In this document: in pieces, positions 21,480 through 32,450 of the stretch
How positions within the stretch are numbered: the stretch's first letter is position 1
Layout: each line of letters starts with the position of its first letter
Source: Daldinia sp. FL1419
Taxonomy: Eukaryota > Ascomycota > Sordariomycetes > Xylariales > Hypoxylaceae
Direction of reading: 5' to 3'
Length of the DNA: 64,000 bases
Assembly: GCA_025201765.1 (NCBI GenBank)
Contig: MU623379.1
Span: 1-64,000, forward strand
Notes under the pieces: generated by a model
Told to the model about the DNA's origin: nothing
Seen by the model: the letters and a program-made list of their open reading frames with translations, nothing else
The model's database searches: none
Translations under genes and position numbers: made by a program

Positions 21480-22324
21480 GGCTGCGCTTTGAGTGAGATT
21501 GGAGAACCGATGAAGTTGGGGGCTCTCGCGCGCCAGACGAGATATTTACGGGTGGAAAATAAAGGGGCGATCACTACGATTGCGCCTAGACCTTTATTTG
21601 CCCAAAAGTTGCGTCGATTACTTTAGCTGGGGGACTTTTTCTTTTTCTTTTAGCGCAGCAATCCGCACATCTCTAGTTTGGTAGATGCGATGTTCGCCTG
21701 GTATCTAGATGTAGTATATAAACATGGATGGGGCGTCTTATAATTTCCCACTTAATGATTCATACCGAGACGGGATTGACACGCGAATCCCGGGGGGGCC
21801 TTGTTCTTTTTTCTACATACGTAGGTTTCGAATGGCGAAGAAAAGAGAAGGGTGCATGTAAATACCAACTTGGGTAGGTAGAAAGGTCTAACCTAGGTTA
21901 ATCTTGATGCGAATTATACAGGCCGGGCGGAAATGTAAGGATCCGAGTAGTTAGGTACAGAGGTACTATGCACTAAAGTGGAGTGTAGGTCGACTCAGAT
22001 GGGATGCAGATGTTGTGGATGGGTTCCGTACCTATGTACTAAACTGCTACGTAGTTAAACGAATTATACGAACATGTACCTAGGTATCCACACCCGCATA
22101 CGACATCTGTAATATTTTATATCACACGCTTCTCATCTTCGATAAATGTCTGATTACAGGTAGGTAGATAGTTATGTCAATCCCCAATCCCTTTTGAGGA
22201 TTTGATTAACTCCATTGTCTTATACGTAATTACGCCTATATATATTTAAAGAGCTGTGAAGACAATACCTTTTCTAGATATGAACCGTAAATTATGTAGT
22301 ATGCTGAACTAAGGAGCTACTACT

Positions 22325-22362
22325 AAGGGCTAGTTGACGCGAAGCTCTGTCGCGTAGCCCTT
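22325..22362. repeat. Stem-loop with 8-bp outer arms
   Basis: AAGGGCTA at 22325-22332 pairs with TAGCCCTT at 22355-22362. A second pairing, CGCGA with TCGCG, is possible inside the loop. The two stems together could make an extended hairpin. The function is unknown. Confidence 0.6.
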
Positions 22363-24059
22363 AAAGGGGCTGCCACCGACTATTCAACTTTCGGCCAATA
22401 TCATACGCCTAACTTACACCTAGGTAGACATGCACATACATATCAGATGGACAACGGGATTATAATATGAAACCACGTTGAAATTTGAATGGATGGGGCC
22501 AACGAAAAATAACGTGCCTGCCATCAAAAAAAAAGAGAAATCCCGGTTGGAGTCCGGTTCGCTGTTAGTTACACGGGATTGTAACTGCCACCAGTAGGCC
22601 CTTGAATTCCGTACCTATGTACCTGGGTACATACCCACCGACATATTAAAGGACAGGTGCTAATTACACTAATTGTGCGCTATTACTATCTCGTAGCAAA
22701 GCTATCGCAGCTACCCCACAATCCCGGTAACTTGACACCGCATCATTTGGCACCAACTCTAAAAGTTAAAGATGGGTAGTTACATGATTAATCGGAAGCT
22801 TTAGATGTTGTGCCATGATAGATCTGGTTGATTATGATATAACTTTCCAAGACAGTACACGATGCGATCTGGGATGACGAATATCCGGAAAGGAATATTG
22901 ATAGGACGTGCATGATGGGATCTAAAGAATACTGCCTTACTGTAACCAGACAGCTTACTATGTACACTATTCTTATCAGCTATGCATAGTAGATGGCAGG
23001 ACGCCAGATACGATACCGGTATGTCGACAGAGTCATACAAAGAGTCATACACACCGTTCTCCCGCAATACGATATGGTGGTGATCACGATTTGCTTACTT
23101 TATTAGGTACACACTAACTAGTTAGTGGATCCGCACTTTTCCCTTTCGAAAGAGCGAAAACGAAGCTTAGCAGCAAGATCGATAACCTATAGGATTATCA
23201 GATGAATCTTTACAATGCTTAGTGTAAAGACAATCTCTTGTTGAGCAAACATTTTTCGGAGCTCGGGTTTCCAAGGACCCCCGGTTATCCGATCGTGTAG
23301 CAATGTAGCATTTCTGACTTTCGGCACCTAGTTTAGGGGCCATTTTGCGCATTAGACTAGTGGACGGTTGGGTGCGTCCTAGATTCGCTTCGGCGGTCTA
23401 GAAGCTTAGTTGTTATTAAAAGCCCGTCGCCCGGGTCCGTAGTTTGTATATTTACACCGAGATAATAAGGTGGTTCTCTCTTCCTTGATCTCGCTAGACT
23501 TTCCTTCTTGATGCGAATACCAACCAACCAACCGTATTACTATCCTAGAGGACCAATGCCTGGATGCGCCAAATTGATAATACATATATAATACAAGGGA
23601 AGAAGCTTGCGTTGCTAGGACCCATAAACCATTTGTCACATGTCTTCTACATGTCTTCCACCGTCGGTGTCGGGACGCCTAAGGTCCGAATTCCAGTGGA
23701 AGATTCTTACGATTAGAAACTTGCCTTCAAAATTTTCCCATAGAAAAGAATGACGCGTCACCGATAACATGACGAAACATGTTTTCTTTCTATACGCGCT
23801 TTTCTATTGAGGCGAAGAAGTAAATCGAAAATCGAGGCATAATAGTAAAACCAATTGACTGTAAGCGGTCCGTTACTTAATTCAATAAAAGAATAAAATG
23901 AAAGAAAGCCTTATGTTAGGTAACTCATAAAGTTCAAGGTTACATATAGTGCGGCTGAAGATTAACCTTTAGGTTACCCGAAGCATAAGTACCTTAGGTA
24001 AGGTAATTACATGTACTGACATGTAACAGCTATATGCATAGTTAGCTATAACTAAGTAA

Positions 24060-24079
24060 CTAACTACCTAGGTAGTTAG
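24060..24079. repeat. 20-bp perfect palindrome with CCTAGG core
   Basis: The half-site CTAACTACCT is followed directly by its exact reverse complement. It lies about 500 bp upstream of the SARAF start and belongs to the recurring CCTAGGTA family of sites. Confidence 0.85.
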
Positions 24080-24575
24080 CGTAGCTATAACTTATAAACG
24101 CCAATAAGAATCGCCTCAAACGCCACCGCCCGATAATTCAATTCAGCCTCGCACAGCGCCGCAAAACAATCAGATAGAACAGCTCTGAGCTGCCAAGTGT
24201 CCTTTCCAGTTTGATCGACAAAAACACAACTTTACGAGACAAAGTCTTTGTGTGTTTCTTGTTAAACAAAATACAATAAGCCCCCAAAAGTCAATAATCA
24301 AACTGCTTCGGGAATTTTCTCGAAATCTTGCGGTGAAACATATCCGAATATCCGGCATTTATTATTCGATATCGCGGATCAAAATACCGTATGGTCTGAG
24401 CCCGACGGGTATTCCCATTCCATACTTACCTATGCAACGTCGTCAACGAACTTTTATCGCGGGACGGTAGAGTTAGCTACATCGGTCGTACTTTGACTAC
24501 AAATTTACGACCTAAATCGTCTTATATTTGCATACCTAATACATTACCTACCTAGGTACATACTAACCGACCATA

Positions 24576-25478
24576 ATGCACCTGCCACCCACCTTCCTCC
24601 CGTCTCTCCTCGGAGCAGCCGGCACGCTATTCCTACTACACCCCGGCGCAGCAGCCGCCGCCAAGCCCAAAAACGCCATTCTCCTCTCGGACGTGCAGAC
24701 CCTAACGCTCCGCGGCGGCGGCGCCCAAACCGCTCACAGGCGACTCTCCGCCATCCCCCAGCTGCGCTGCGTCTCCTCCCCGGCCGTATGCCGGCTGCAC
24801 GAGATCGACGTCATGCGCTGCACCAACCAGGGCGCCGGCTACGACCTCGAGGACATCCAGTGGTCGTGCACGGCCGCGCTCCCGCCCGAGCTCAAGCTCG
24901 GCAGTACGGACGTCATTTGCGAAGGCTACTCCTCCCCTGATGATCCGTACGTATTAAAGGGGAGCTGCGGGGTCGAGTACCGCTTGCTCCTGACCGAGTC
25001 TGGAGAGGCCAAGTTCCCGGGTATCCACAAGGAACAGAAATCGACCTCGGAGAAAATCGGTGGTGCCCTGTTTGGCGTTATATTTGCCATCGTCCTTATG
25101 ATTATTATTTACAGCGGCTGCATAAACGCGAGGAATAACGCCAACGCGCCCCGGGGACCAAGGAATAACCGATGGGGATGGGGAGGTGGTGGTGGAGGCT
25201 TCGATCCTTGGTTCGGCGGAGGCGGCGGCGGCGGCTGGGATGACTCTTCTTCGAGACCCAAGTTTTCGTATACGACGGGAAACCAGGGTTGGCGGCCTGG
25301 ATTCTGGTCCGGGGCTGCGACTGGTGCTGCAGCAGGATATGCAGCGGGCAGTCGACGTTCCGCACAGGAAAGGCGCAGTTCAGGTTACGAGTCTAGGGCA
25401 GGCCCCTCTGGTTCATCACGATCGACATCTTCTACTAGATACGAGGCCACGGGGTTTGGGTCGACACGTCGAAGATAG
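24576..25478 (+). CDS. SARAF/TMEM66 homologue (store-operated Ca2+ entry regulator family)
   Basis: The product has 300 residues in one exon. A signal peptide spans about 1-29. The lumenal domain carries the family hallmark ILLSDVQTLTLR at 35-46, cysteines at 65, 72, 82, 98, 115 and 131, and the block CEGYSSPDDPYVLKGSCGVEY at 115-135. A single membrane helix lies at about 162-182. The cytosolic tail is rich in glycine, tryptophan, serine and arginine and looks disordered. In animals this ER protein limits store-operated calcium entry by acting on STIM. Fungi are not known to have a clear STIM/Orai pair, so the partner in this organism is unknown. The coding start is very C+G rich compared with the AT-rich upstream DNA. 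It converges with BRE1. Family assignment is strong; a calcium role here is inference. Confidence 0.88.
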   Translation: MHLPPTFLPSLLGAAGTLFLLHPGAAAAAKPKNAILLSDVQTLTLRGGGAQTAHRRLSAIPQLRCVSSPAVCRLHEIDVMRCTNQGAGYDLEDIQWSCTAALPPELKLGSTDVICEGYSSPDDPYVLKGSCGVEYRLLLTESGEAKFPGIHKEQKSTSEKIGGALFGVIFAIVLMIIIYSGCINARNNANAPRGPRNNRWGWGGGGGGFDPWFGGGGGGGWDDSSSRPKFSYTTGNQGWRPGFWSGAATGAAAGYAAGSRRSAQERRSSGYESRAGPSGSSRSTSSTRYEATGFGSTRRR

Positions 25479-25880
25479 TATTGAATAGCTGTAGCATAAT
25501 GCATAAGATGGGGCCTATGCCCATTGTCAAATAACTTATTAAGTCTATTTTGTTTGCACTTGCTATCCTGTGTTGTAGCTAGTCGCGAAACGCGCGTATT
25601 GTAGCTAATACACTCGATGAGCCGCCGGTTCTTCGATGCACGCAAACTAAAGCCTCTTCCTTCACTGCCAAAACAGGTTGGATTCGCATCCTCGAAGGAC
25701 CTAATAAACTGTCGTAGAACAGAAAATTAATACTGCTCTTTTCAGCTCTCTTCAGGCAGAATCAATTTCTGCAAATAATAGTATGTACATCGACTCTTAC
25801 ACGTAACAACGCCGTTTCCTCTTATGATATTTTACAATGTGCGCCCCGTGAATGGTTTTTTGGGCTCTCTTTGGCCTCAG
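25479..25880. other. Short intergenic stretch between convergent genes
   Basis: About 400 bp holds the 3' ends of the SARAF and BRE1 genes. Nothing else was recognised. Confidence 0.6.
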
Positions 25881-28512
25881 CTATAGGTGGACAGTCATCG
25901 CGTCTGACTTATCAAAGGCTTTGCTGCATGCGGGACACTTTCGCATGCGGTTAGAGATTCTATCGTCAATGCATCCTCTGCAAAAAATGTGTCCGCAAGT
26001 TCGTAAAACCGTGTTCTTGAAATCCTTTTTACAGATTGAACACGTTGCCATGCTCTAGCGAAACCGTTAGTAACCAGATATACTCTTGATTGTAGGGCTT
26101 TGTACTCACTCGTAGCATTTCCTCCTCCTCGGAAGAGTTACTCAAGCACTTGACCTTCCACTTATCGCGGTCCTTCGATACCGACTCGAGACGCACCTTG
26201 AGCTTCTCCACGTCGGATTCCAGAGTAGCAGCTCGCTCTTTGGCAACCGCGGTAGTCGAATCTTTCGACTTTGCCAAGTTGGTCAGCTCAATAACTTGCT
26301 GCTTCAATGCGTCGAAGCGTCGCGACATCTCCGTACTCGACGTTTCGAGTTTCCTGTTTTCGGCCGTGACCGAGGCGTTCGTCTGCTTTAGATCGGCAAG
26401 CTGTTTATCTAGGTTCGTTACTAGCGTTCGGTTATGGGCTTCCACCTCTTTCAGTTGTGAGATGATTTCCGTGCTTTTGCTGTTCTGGGTACGTAGCTTT
26501 TGGATCGCTTCGAATTTCAGGTCACCATCCTTTCGCGCCGTGAAATACTTTTGATCCGCCTTGCTCTTTTCGGCAATAGCTAACGCTACCCGCTCTTCCA
26601 TAGCCGCCTGATCCATAACCTTTTTGTGCGCAAGAGCCTGGTACTTCTTAACTGCGTGTGTCATGCCCGGTAGCTCGCTCTCGATAGAGTTGTAGTCTTT
26701 CAGTAACTTCTTATACTTCTCTCGTAGCTCCTCGAAGGATAACGCGTCTATCTCCGGTCGTTGTGTCATATCTACATCCTCGCTGGGCTGAAGTCGTTGA
26801 ACTTCCGACTCCAAGGCGGCGATTCGGTCCTCCTTAGCGCTGACTAGTTCTTTCATGTGCTCCACCGCTGTTTTCTCTTGCTCCTTGCTCGCCCTGAGCA
26901 TGGTAACGTCCGCATGAAGTTCGTCTCGGGCAGATCTCACTCGCGCAAGGGTTGTATCTGCTTGTTGAAGCTGGTCTTCGAGTTCCGCAATTAGTGCCTG
27001 CGCTTCGCTCTCAACCTTTCGTCGGCTAGACTCTCGCTCGGCTTCTAATTTTTCAGCCGCGGCCCTGAGATTCTTGTTATCCGCTTCCAAACTGTTAACC
27101 TTGCGGAGAAGCTCTTCCATTTGACCTTTGAACACCTTGAATACTTCTGTGCGAGAGTAGTCCTCATCGGTTAGATTCGTTAGCCGGATTTGTACGGAAG
27201 TAAGCTCCTCTTGTAGGCTCTTATTTTGAGCTAACGCGGATTCCAGCTGCTCCTTCTGACGCTCTGCGGTGGCATTAGCTTCGCGGAGAGCTAATTGCAA
27301 CGCCTCGCTGTTTGCGTTGCCCTCATTCGAAGATACACCATTCTCCTGGTCCATGCCCGCAGGGCGAGTAGAGACATGGTTTAATGCTTGTTGTTCAAGC
27401 TTCTGTACTTGAGCGCTCTTAGCCCGGTCGAGCCTTCTTTCTGCCTTCATATATCGGAGTGTTGCGATGTTCAGTTGCTCAGAGAGACTTTCCTTGTCGC
27501 TGGAGAGACGATCGAGTTTTACAAGGAACTCTTTCTGCTGGGACAGGAGTGCATTGACCTTTTTTTCGAGGTCCGTGATGTCGGGAGCTATCTTGCCACG
27601 GGTCCCATTAAGACGGCCGAGTATCGCTTCAACCATTTTCTTGATGGTTGAAGTCTTATCACTCAAGTGCGACTCAAATTCTTCCAGGTCCTTAAACTGG
27701 GTATGTGTAGGAAACGGATGGCCTACACGTAGTCTTAGTATTGCGGTGTTGTATCATCGAAGGGAGAGTTCTCTTACTATCAGATCCCTCCTGGAAAGGT
27801 ACGCTTCCCTCAACCAGTAGCTCTATCTCTTGGAGTAACTGTTATCGTGTCTTAGCATTCTCCTATCAGATCCACCGATAAGTCAAACATACCTGTATCC
27901 ACCAGTTATCGACAATTCGAATGTGGTCGTCATGGTGTGCTGATCGCTTCTTGACCTCTCCGAGTTGAGTCTCCAAAGTATTCTTCTCGCGCTTGTACTC
28001 GAGCATCTGTCGGTAGATGGCATCTTTTTGATAGTCCTAACCAATCCATATCTATCAGCGACTCCATTTCCCTTATATGTATCATATTGAGTGGCACGAA
28101 TATACGTGATAACGAGGCAACTCGGATCAGGTTGCATAATAAAGTACGAGAGGATATTAGAGCATGGAGTGGTAGTAAGATTGAATTTGAATGCTGATGA
28201 CAGCAGAGCCGCGCATCAGTACTGAGATGGTGAGTAGAATATTCCGATGACGACTTGAAACAAAGGCTACGAAGGTCTCGTGCTAGGGAGAAACCGCCCG
28301 ATAACAACGACGATAAGACGTTGGGAGCCGTGTTTCGGTCGGCGGTATTGTTTCAAGGGAAATAATGTCGCGGCCGCGAAACTTACCTCGATCCAGGCTT
28401 CATCCTTCGCGTCGGCGTCGTCCTTGGATTTATTGCCGTTAACAGCCTGTCGTTTGCTAGGAGGGGCGAGGTCATCAGCGCTGCTGATCGCAGGACGCTT
28501 ACGGTCCTCCAT
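25881..28512 (-). CDS. BRE1: E3 ubiquitin-protein ligase BRE1
   Basis: Exons 28512-28387, 28036-27893, 27838-27778, 27722-26110 and 26054-25881 join to give 705 residues. Together with Rad6, BRE1 monoubiquitinates histone H2B, which promotes H3K4 and H3K79 methylation during transcription. The N-terminus holds a basic region (SKRQAV). Almost all of the middle (about 60-645) is coiled coil with charged heptads. The C-terminal RING finger has Cys653, Cys656, Cys668, His670, Cys673, Cys676, Cys688 and Cys691, a complete C3HC4 set. The start at MEDRKR has a strong context (AAGATGG); an in-frame ATG 51 bases upstream has a weaker one. Intron 1 is 350 bp, while the others are 54-55 bp. The fourth exon was placed at the acceptor GTGTAG because the nearer CCCAG would create a stop. 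It is divergent from BDP1. Confidence 0.9.
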
Positions 28513-29520
28513 CTTGATGCGAGTCGATAGAGGCGCGGTTGCAGGTGAAGTAGATAGAGGCATCAGAAGAAATGAATTGAAAAGGATAGAAAGAAAGTCT
28601 AGTTTTGGTGGAAGGCTTTGGTAAGAGAAGAAACGAGAGGCGGGAAACGGGCAAGCGAACGGATCGGCGAAAAGGAGGAGTTGCAAAGGGAAATGGAAAG
28701 GCGAAGTACAAGTTCAGGCTTAAGATGATTTGAAGAGAAATTAATTGATACAAAAGCCCTCCCCCTTGGCCTTGGTGAAAATTTGTATGCTCACCCAAAA
28801 GGTAGCCTTGAGTAGAAACGTGCCTTTTTTTTCGCGCCGATAGATGCAAACCGTCGTCAAGGAAAACGGGGGTGGTGGGAAAGTAAATGTGAGGAGAGAA
28901 GAAGCGAGCCTTAGAAAAATCGAAGTTGAGAATAGAGAAAAGCCACACTAATCTGAATTAGGACGGACAAGAATCGTGCTTTCCCAGTTATTACATACCT
29001 GGTCTGCTGGTATACCTGATAAGTTACCCAGGTGGTTGCCAGGTTCGATAACAGTCTTGGTTAACTACCAAAAAATCAAACAAGGCCCTAAAAATGTAGA
29101 GATTTAGAACGCCGACCGCCTACAACTCAGCCTACATAAACCGGTAACAGCAACGGTGGATCCCATGATAGCGGTGTGGTCCGTGGGCATGCGCGTCTCT
29201 CTTTCCTTCCCAAGTTCCAAGTGGAATGTGCTTAGTGTACCCACTAAAAAAGGTACTAGTCAGCTGTCCAATCCCGAGTTTGCATTTATTATCCCACCAA
29301 CCCCACCCAAGTATTTCTCTTTCTCAAATCACTTAACCAAATCATAATTCGATTCCTTCTAAATGTAAAGCAACATCGACACGAGACTTACACCTATTCT
29401 AGTGACCAATCCAAATTGCAAATTGCAAATTCAATCATCAAGAGTGTTAATTTAATACTTACTAAAAGGGAAATGCGCAAGATCATATACCAGACATAGC
29501 AACCGTAGGCATCAAAAGCC
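28513..29520. promoter_or_regulatory. Divergent promoter region of BRE1 and BDP1
   Basis: About 1 kb lies between the two start codons. On the BRE1 side the coding strand of the leader is C+T rich (seen as GA-rich on the plus strand at 28600-28930). I recognise no specific binding site. Frames in this stretch are probably leader or noise. Confidence 0.45.
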
Positions 29521-31520
29521 ATGAGTTCCATGCTGAAGAAAACCGGAGGCTTGTCCTTCAAGCCAAAGGTTGCTCCTCGACGGCCAGGCGGTGCTCCCTC
29601 GTCGTCGCAAGTACCTCCCGCTTCTACATCTACTAGTACTACTCGAGCTCCCACTGCTGAGACTCCCTCCGAAGCGTCAACTCCCGCGCCGACTGCTCCT
29701 CCCACTACCGCGGTTGAGTCATCCAGTCAAGAAGCAGCCCTAAAAGAGACACCGAAGCAAATTCCTCGAGAGGCGCCGCAAGTCGAGCCTGAACAAACAC
29801 CCGCCCCAGACAAACAATTTCCTACCGTATCCGCTACATCTAGGCCAACTCCACCCTTGACGGTTCCTTCTACGATTACCGAAGCACCATCAGCACCTAT
29901 TGAGAGAGCCACCGTCCGGGAAACGGCTTTGACGCCAGCCCCGACCGTAAACGAACCTTTGCAACAGTCGCCTTTGACTTCAGTCTCGCCTCCCACTGGC
30001 AGACCTTCACAACCGACACCAGCACCGGAAACCTTTGTATCGGGTACTCCGGCAGCTATTAGTATAGGTAAACCTACGTCTAATACACCAGCTCCTGTTA
30101 GCCCACAGCCAGCTGCTACGATACGCACACCAATACCACCCACATCTGCTTCCGTGCAGAGTCGACTCGCGCCACCCACTGCGCCCCCATCACCTGCACC
30201 TGTTCCCGACACGATTGCCGTTTCTGCGCCAGCCGATGGACCCGCTACCTCAGCCACTGCCCCAACCGCCGCCGCCCCGAAGCAGAAGAGAGTATATCGT
30301 AAGCGTAAGGCCGCTACAGGTGATGATGCTACCGCTGAAGGTTCTGCGCCGAAGAAGAGGCGCCCTCGCAAGAGTGCATCTGCCGAGGGCAGTGGAGCGG
30401 CGGCGGCTGGAGGAGCAGAGGGGGCGGAAGCAGCGGAGGGGGCTCCCCCAGCCAAAAGGACATATATACGTCGCAGACGTTCGCCCACTCCTGAGGATCC
30501 CGAAAATCAGACAGTCGATCACAGTACGATGAAAATGGCCGATTTGACCAAGGACCTTGGAATCGGCAAGAAGTTTAAGCATGCAGAGGCCATTGCAGAG
30601 CGTGCGCGCCAAGCACGTGAACGAATCCGCCAGAAGAGACTAGTACAGAAGAGGCTGGCTATGGGATTACCTCCGGACGGCGAAGAGGCCGAGCTTGCCG
30701 ATATTCCAGCACAAGACGAGGAGAATAGCAGAGAGTCTGCCATTGAGCGAGCGAGGAATTTAGGAGCTTCGGTTGACGCAGGCGCACATTCGGTTGGTTA
30801 CGAAGTTGTGGACGGTCAGATTATTATCAACCAAGAGTCCCTCGTAGTCGACCGACACGCCGCGCATCGAGACATGTCAGCCCTCGAGACAGTTGAGGAA
30901 GACGAATTCTCCCACTTGACTACCTCGGCATCTTTTAGGCGGGAAAGCCGCAGGACTGGTGCGAATCACTGGAATGAGGAGGATACTGTAAGGCTTATAC
31001 CCTTTTTGCTTTCTCACCTGGGGAAATCGGTGCTGACTAACCCCCTTTTCAGGAGCGTTTCTACCACCTCTTATCCATGTTTGGCACCGACTTCGAGACA
31101 ATCGCAAGTATGTTTCCCGGCAAGACCCGGCGCGCCATCAAACTCAAATTCAACCGAGAAGAAACACAGCGCCCGCGCCGCATTAACGCCGCTGTCATGG
31201 TGCGCGGTGAGAAGCGCGTTGGTATTGACTTAGAGGAGTACAAGGCGCACCAGTCGGAGTGGCGCGAGAGCGAGGCTATTCTTGCGGAACATGCAGAACT
31301 TGCGCGCGAGCACGAGGAGGATATTAAACGCCTCAGAGAGGAAAGGAAGGCGGCGGGGTTAATTGACGACGACGAAGGCGAGGGCCAGAGGCAGCCACCA
31401 GGGCAGTCGGGGCGGCGGAATAAGGAGAAGCAGCCATCCAAAACCAGTCAGGGAGCCCAGCAGAGCGCAGCGAGCGTTGATCCGTATGCAGTCACAGAGG
31501 AAATAGTGGGCGAAATTTAG
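29521..31520 (+). CDS. BDP1: TFIIIB subunit B'' (BDP1)
   Basis: Exons 29521-30987 and 31053-31520 join in phase 0 to give 644 residues. BDP1 is the SANT-domain subunit of TFIIIB, needed to open promoters for RNA polymerase III at tRNA and 5S genes. The N-terminal 250 residues are low-complexity, rich in proline, threonine, alanine and serine. Basic patches (KKRRPRKS, YIRRRRSPTP) follow. The SANT/Myb domain starts at NHWNEEDT (482-489) and continues after the intron with ERFYHLLSMFG, then FPGKTRRAIKLKFNREE. The 65-bp intron cuts the first helix of that domain and has donor GTAAGG, branch CTGACTAAC and acceptor TTTTCAG. The C-terminal part is charged and probably helical (AREHEEDIKRLREERKA). 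Reading through the intron would truncate the SANT domain, so splicing is required. Confidence 0.9.
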
Positions 31521-32450
31521 ATAAGGCGAAGGAATTTCAAATGTACGAATGGCCGGAGCAGCAGCAACACCTGCAAGCTTGTTTTTTGATACCCCATTTC
31601 CTTAGCTTGCTTGGTTGCTCGCTTGTACGAGCCAGGCACGACAACGCGGAAACCCAAATGTCAGCGGTTAGAGGTCAATGGTCAAGGATGGTTTATGGGA
31701 TATCGGCGTAATGGACACCAAAAAAATGGGAAGGGAAGCGATTTGTCTACGATGGCATTGATATCGAATGGTATAACGCTTTGGCATGGCTTGGCATGTT
31801 ATTTCAAGTTCGATTCTAACTCTTAGATTTACTGAAGCCCCCTTGGAGCTGTCTGCAGGAACGTTTACGGTTAAAGAAATAGCGGGTTTGGCCAAGGATA
31901 GCTATGCTACTGTAGCATATATGATCCATTACAATTAGTCCGTTCCACAATGGTGAGTCTATTATACGGCACGTTAATTATACGATGTGCTTAGTGTCGC
32001 AATATCACATGGTTTAAAGATACATATTACTAGCTACAGCATATTGTGCAAGGAATCGTACTCTGAGAAATCAACACGTAGAATTCAGAACTAAGCTACA
32101 GACTCGGTTCATCTAGCCATCGTTTTTTCCTCACCGTCTTCCTCGCGAAACGGAGGGACCCTCGGGCCAGTGGAACTAGTATGTCTCGGCCCGAAATGTA
32201 CGTATTTCAGGGTTTGGGCAGCGGAAGCTTCTGGGTAAAAATTCGTAGACCCATGGCCGTGTACGTTAAACGAAGTCTTTCAGAGTTCCTCCCCTAACAG
32301 AATAAAGCATTACGGAGAGCGAGTAAATTAACAGAGGGGATATTGGGATAGCGCAGGGGTGAGGCGCCACTTCGGATATCGTAAGGGGGGCTGGCTTGTT
32401 GGGGTCGTAAGAACGTAAGACGAATATGACATAGCAGGATCCTACGTCAA
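31521..32450. other. Intergenic region between convergent genes
   Basis: About 0.9 kb lies between the stops of BDP1 and RAD23. It is probably 3' UTR and spacer. Nothing else was recognised. Confidence 0.6.

Larger units (their letters stand above)
21480..24575. other. Intergenic region between divergent genes
   Basis: About 3.1 kb separates the starts of the ABC transporter and the SARAF gene. No frame looks coding. It holds CCTAGGTA-type motifs near 22077-22090, 22608-22630 and 24546-24558, a stem-loop with 8-bp arms at 22325-22362, and a 20-bp perfect palindrome at 24060-24079. No RNA gene was recognised. Confidence 0.6.

Noticed and set aside
27697..27777. Longer version of BRE1 intron 3 ending at the CCCAG acceptor
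   Set aside because: That join creates an immediate in-frame stop; the GTGTAG acceptor 26 bases earlier keeps the frame and gives a 55-bp intron like its neighbours.
29727..30488. 253-codon minus-strand frame rich in glycine, alanine and valine
   Set aside because: It is the antisense shadow of the low-complexity part of BDP1.
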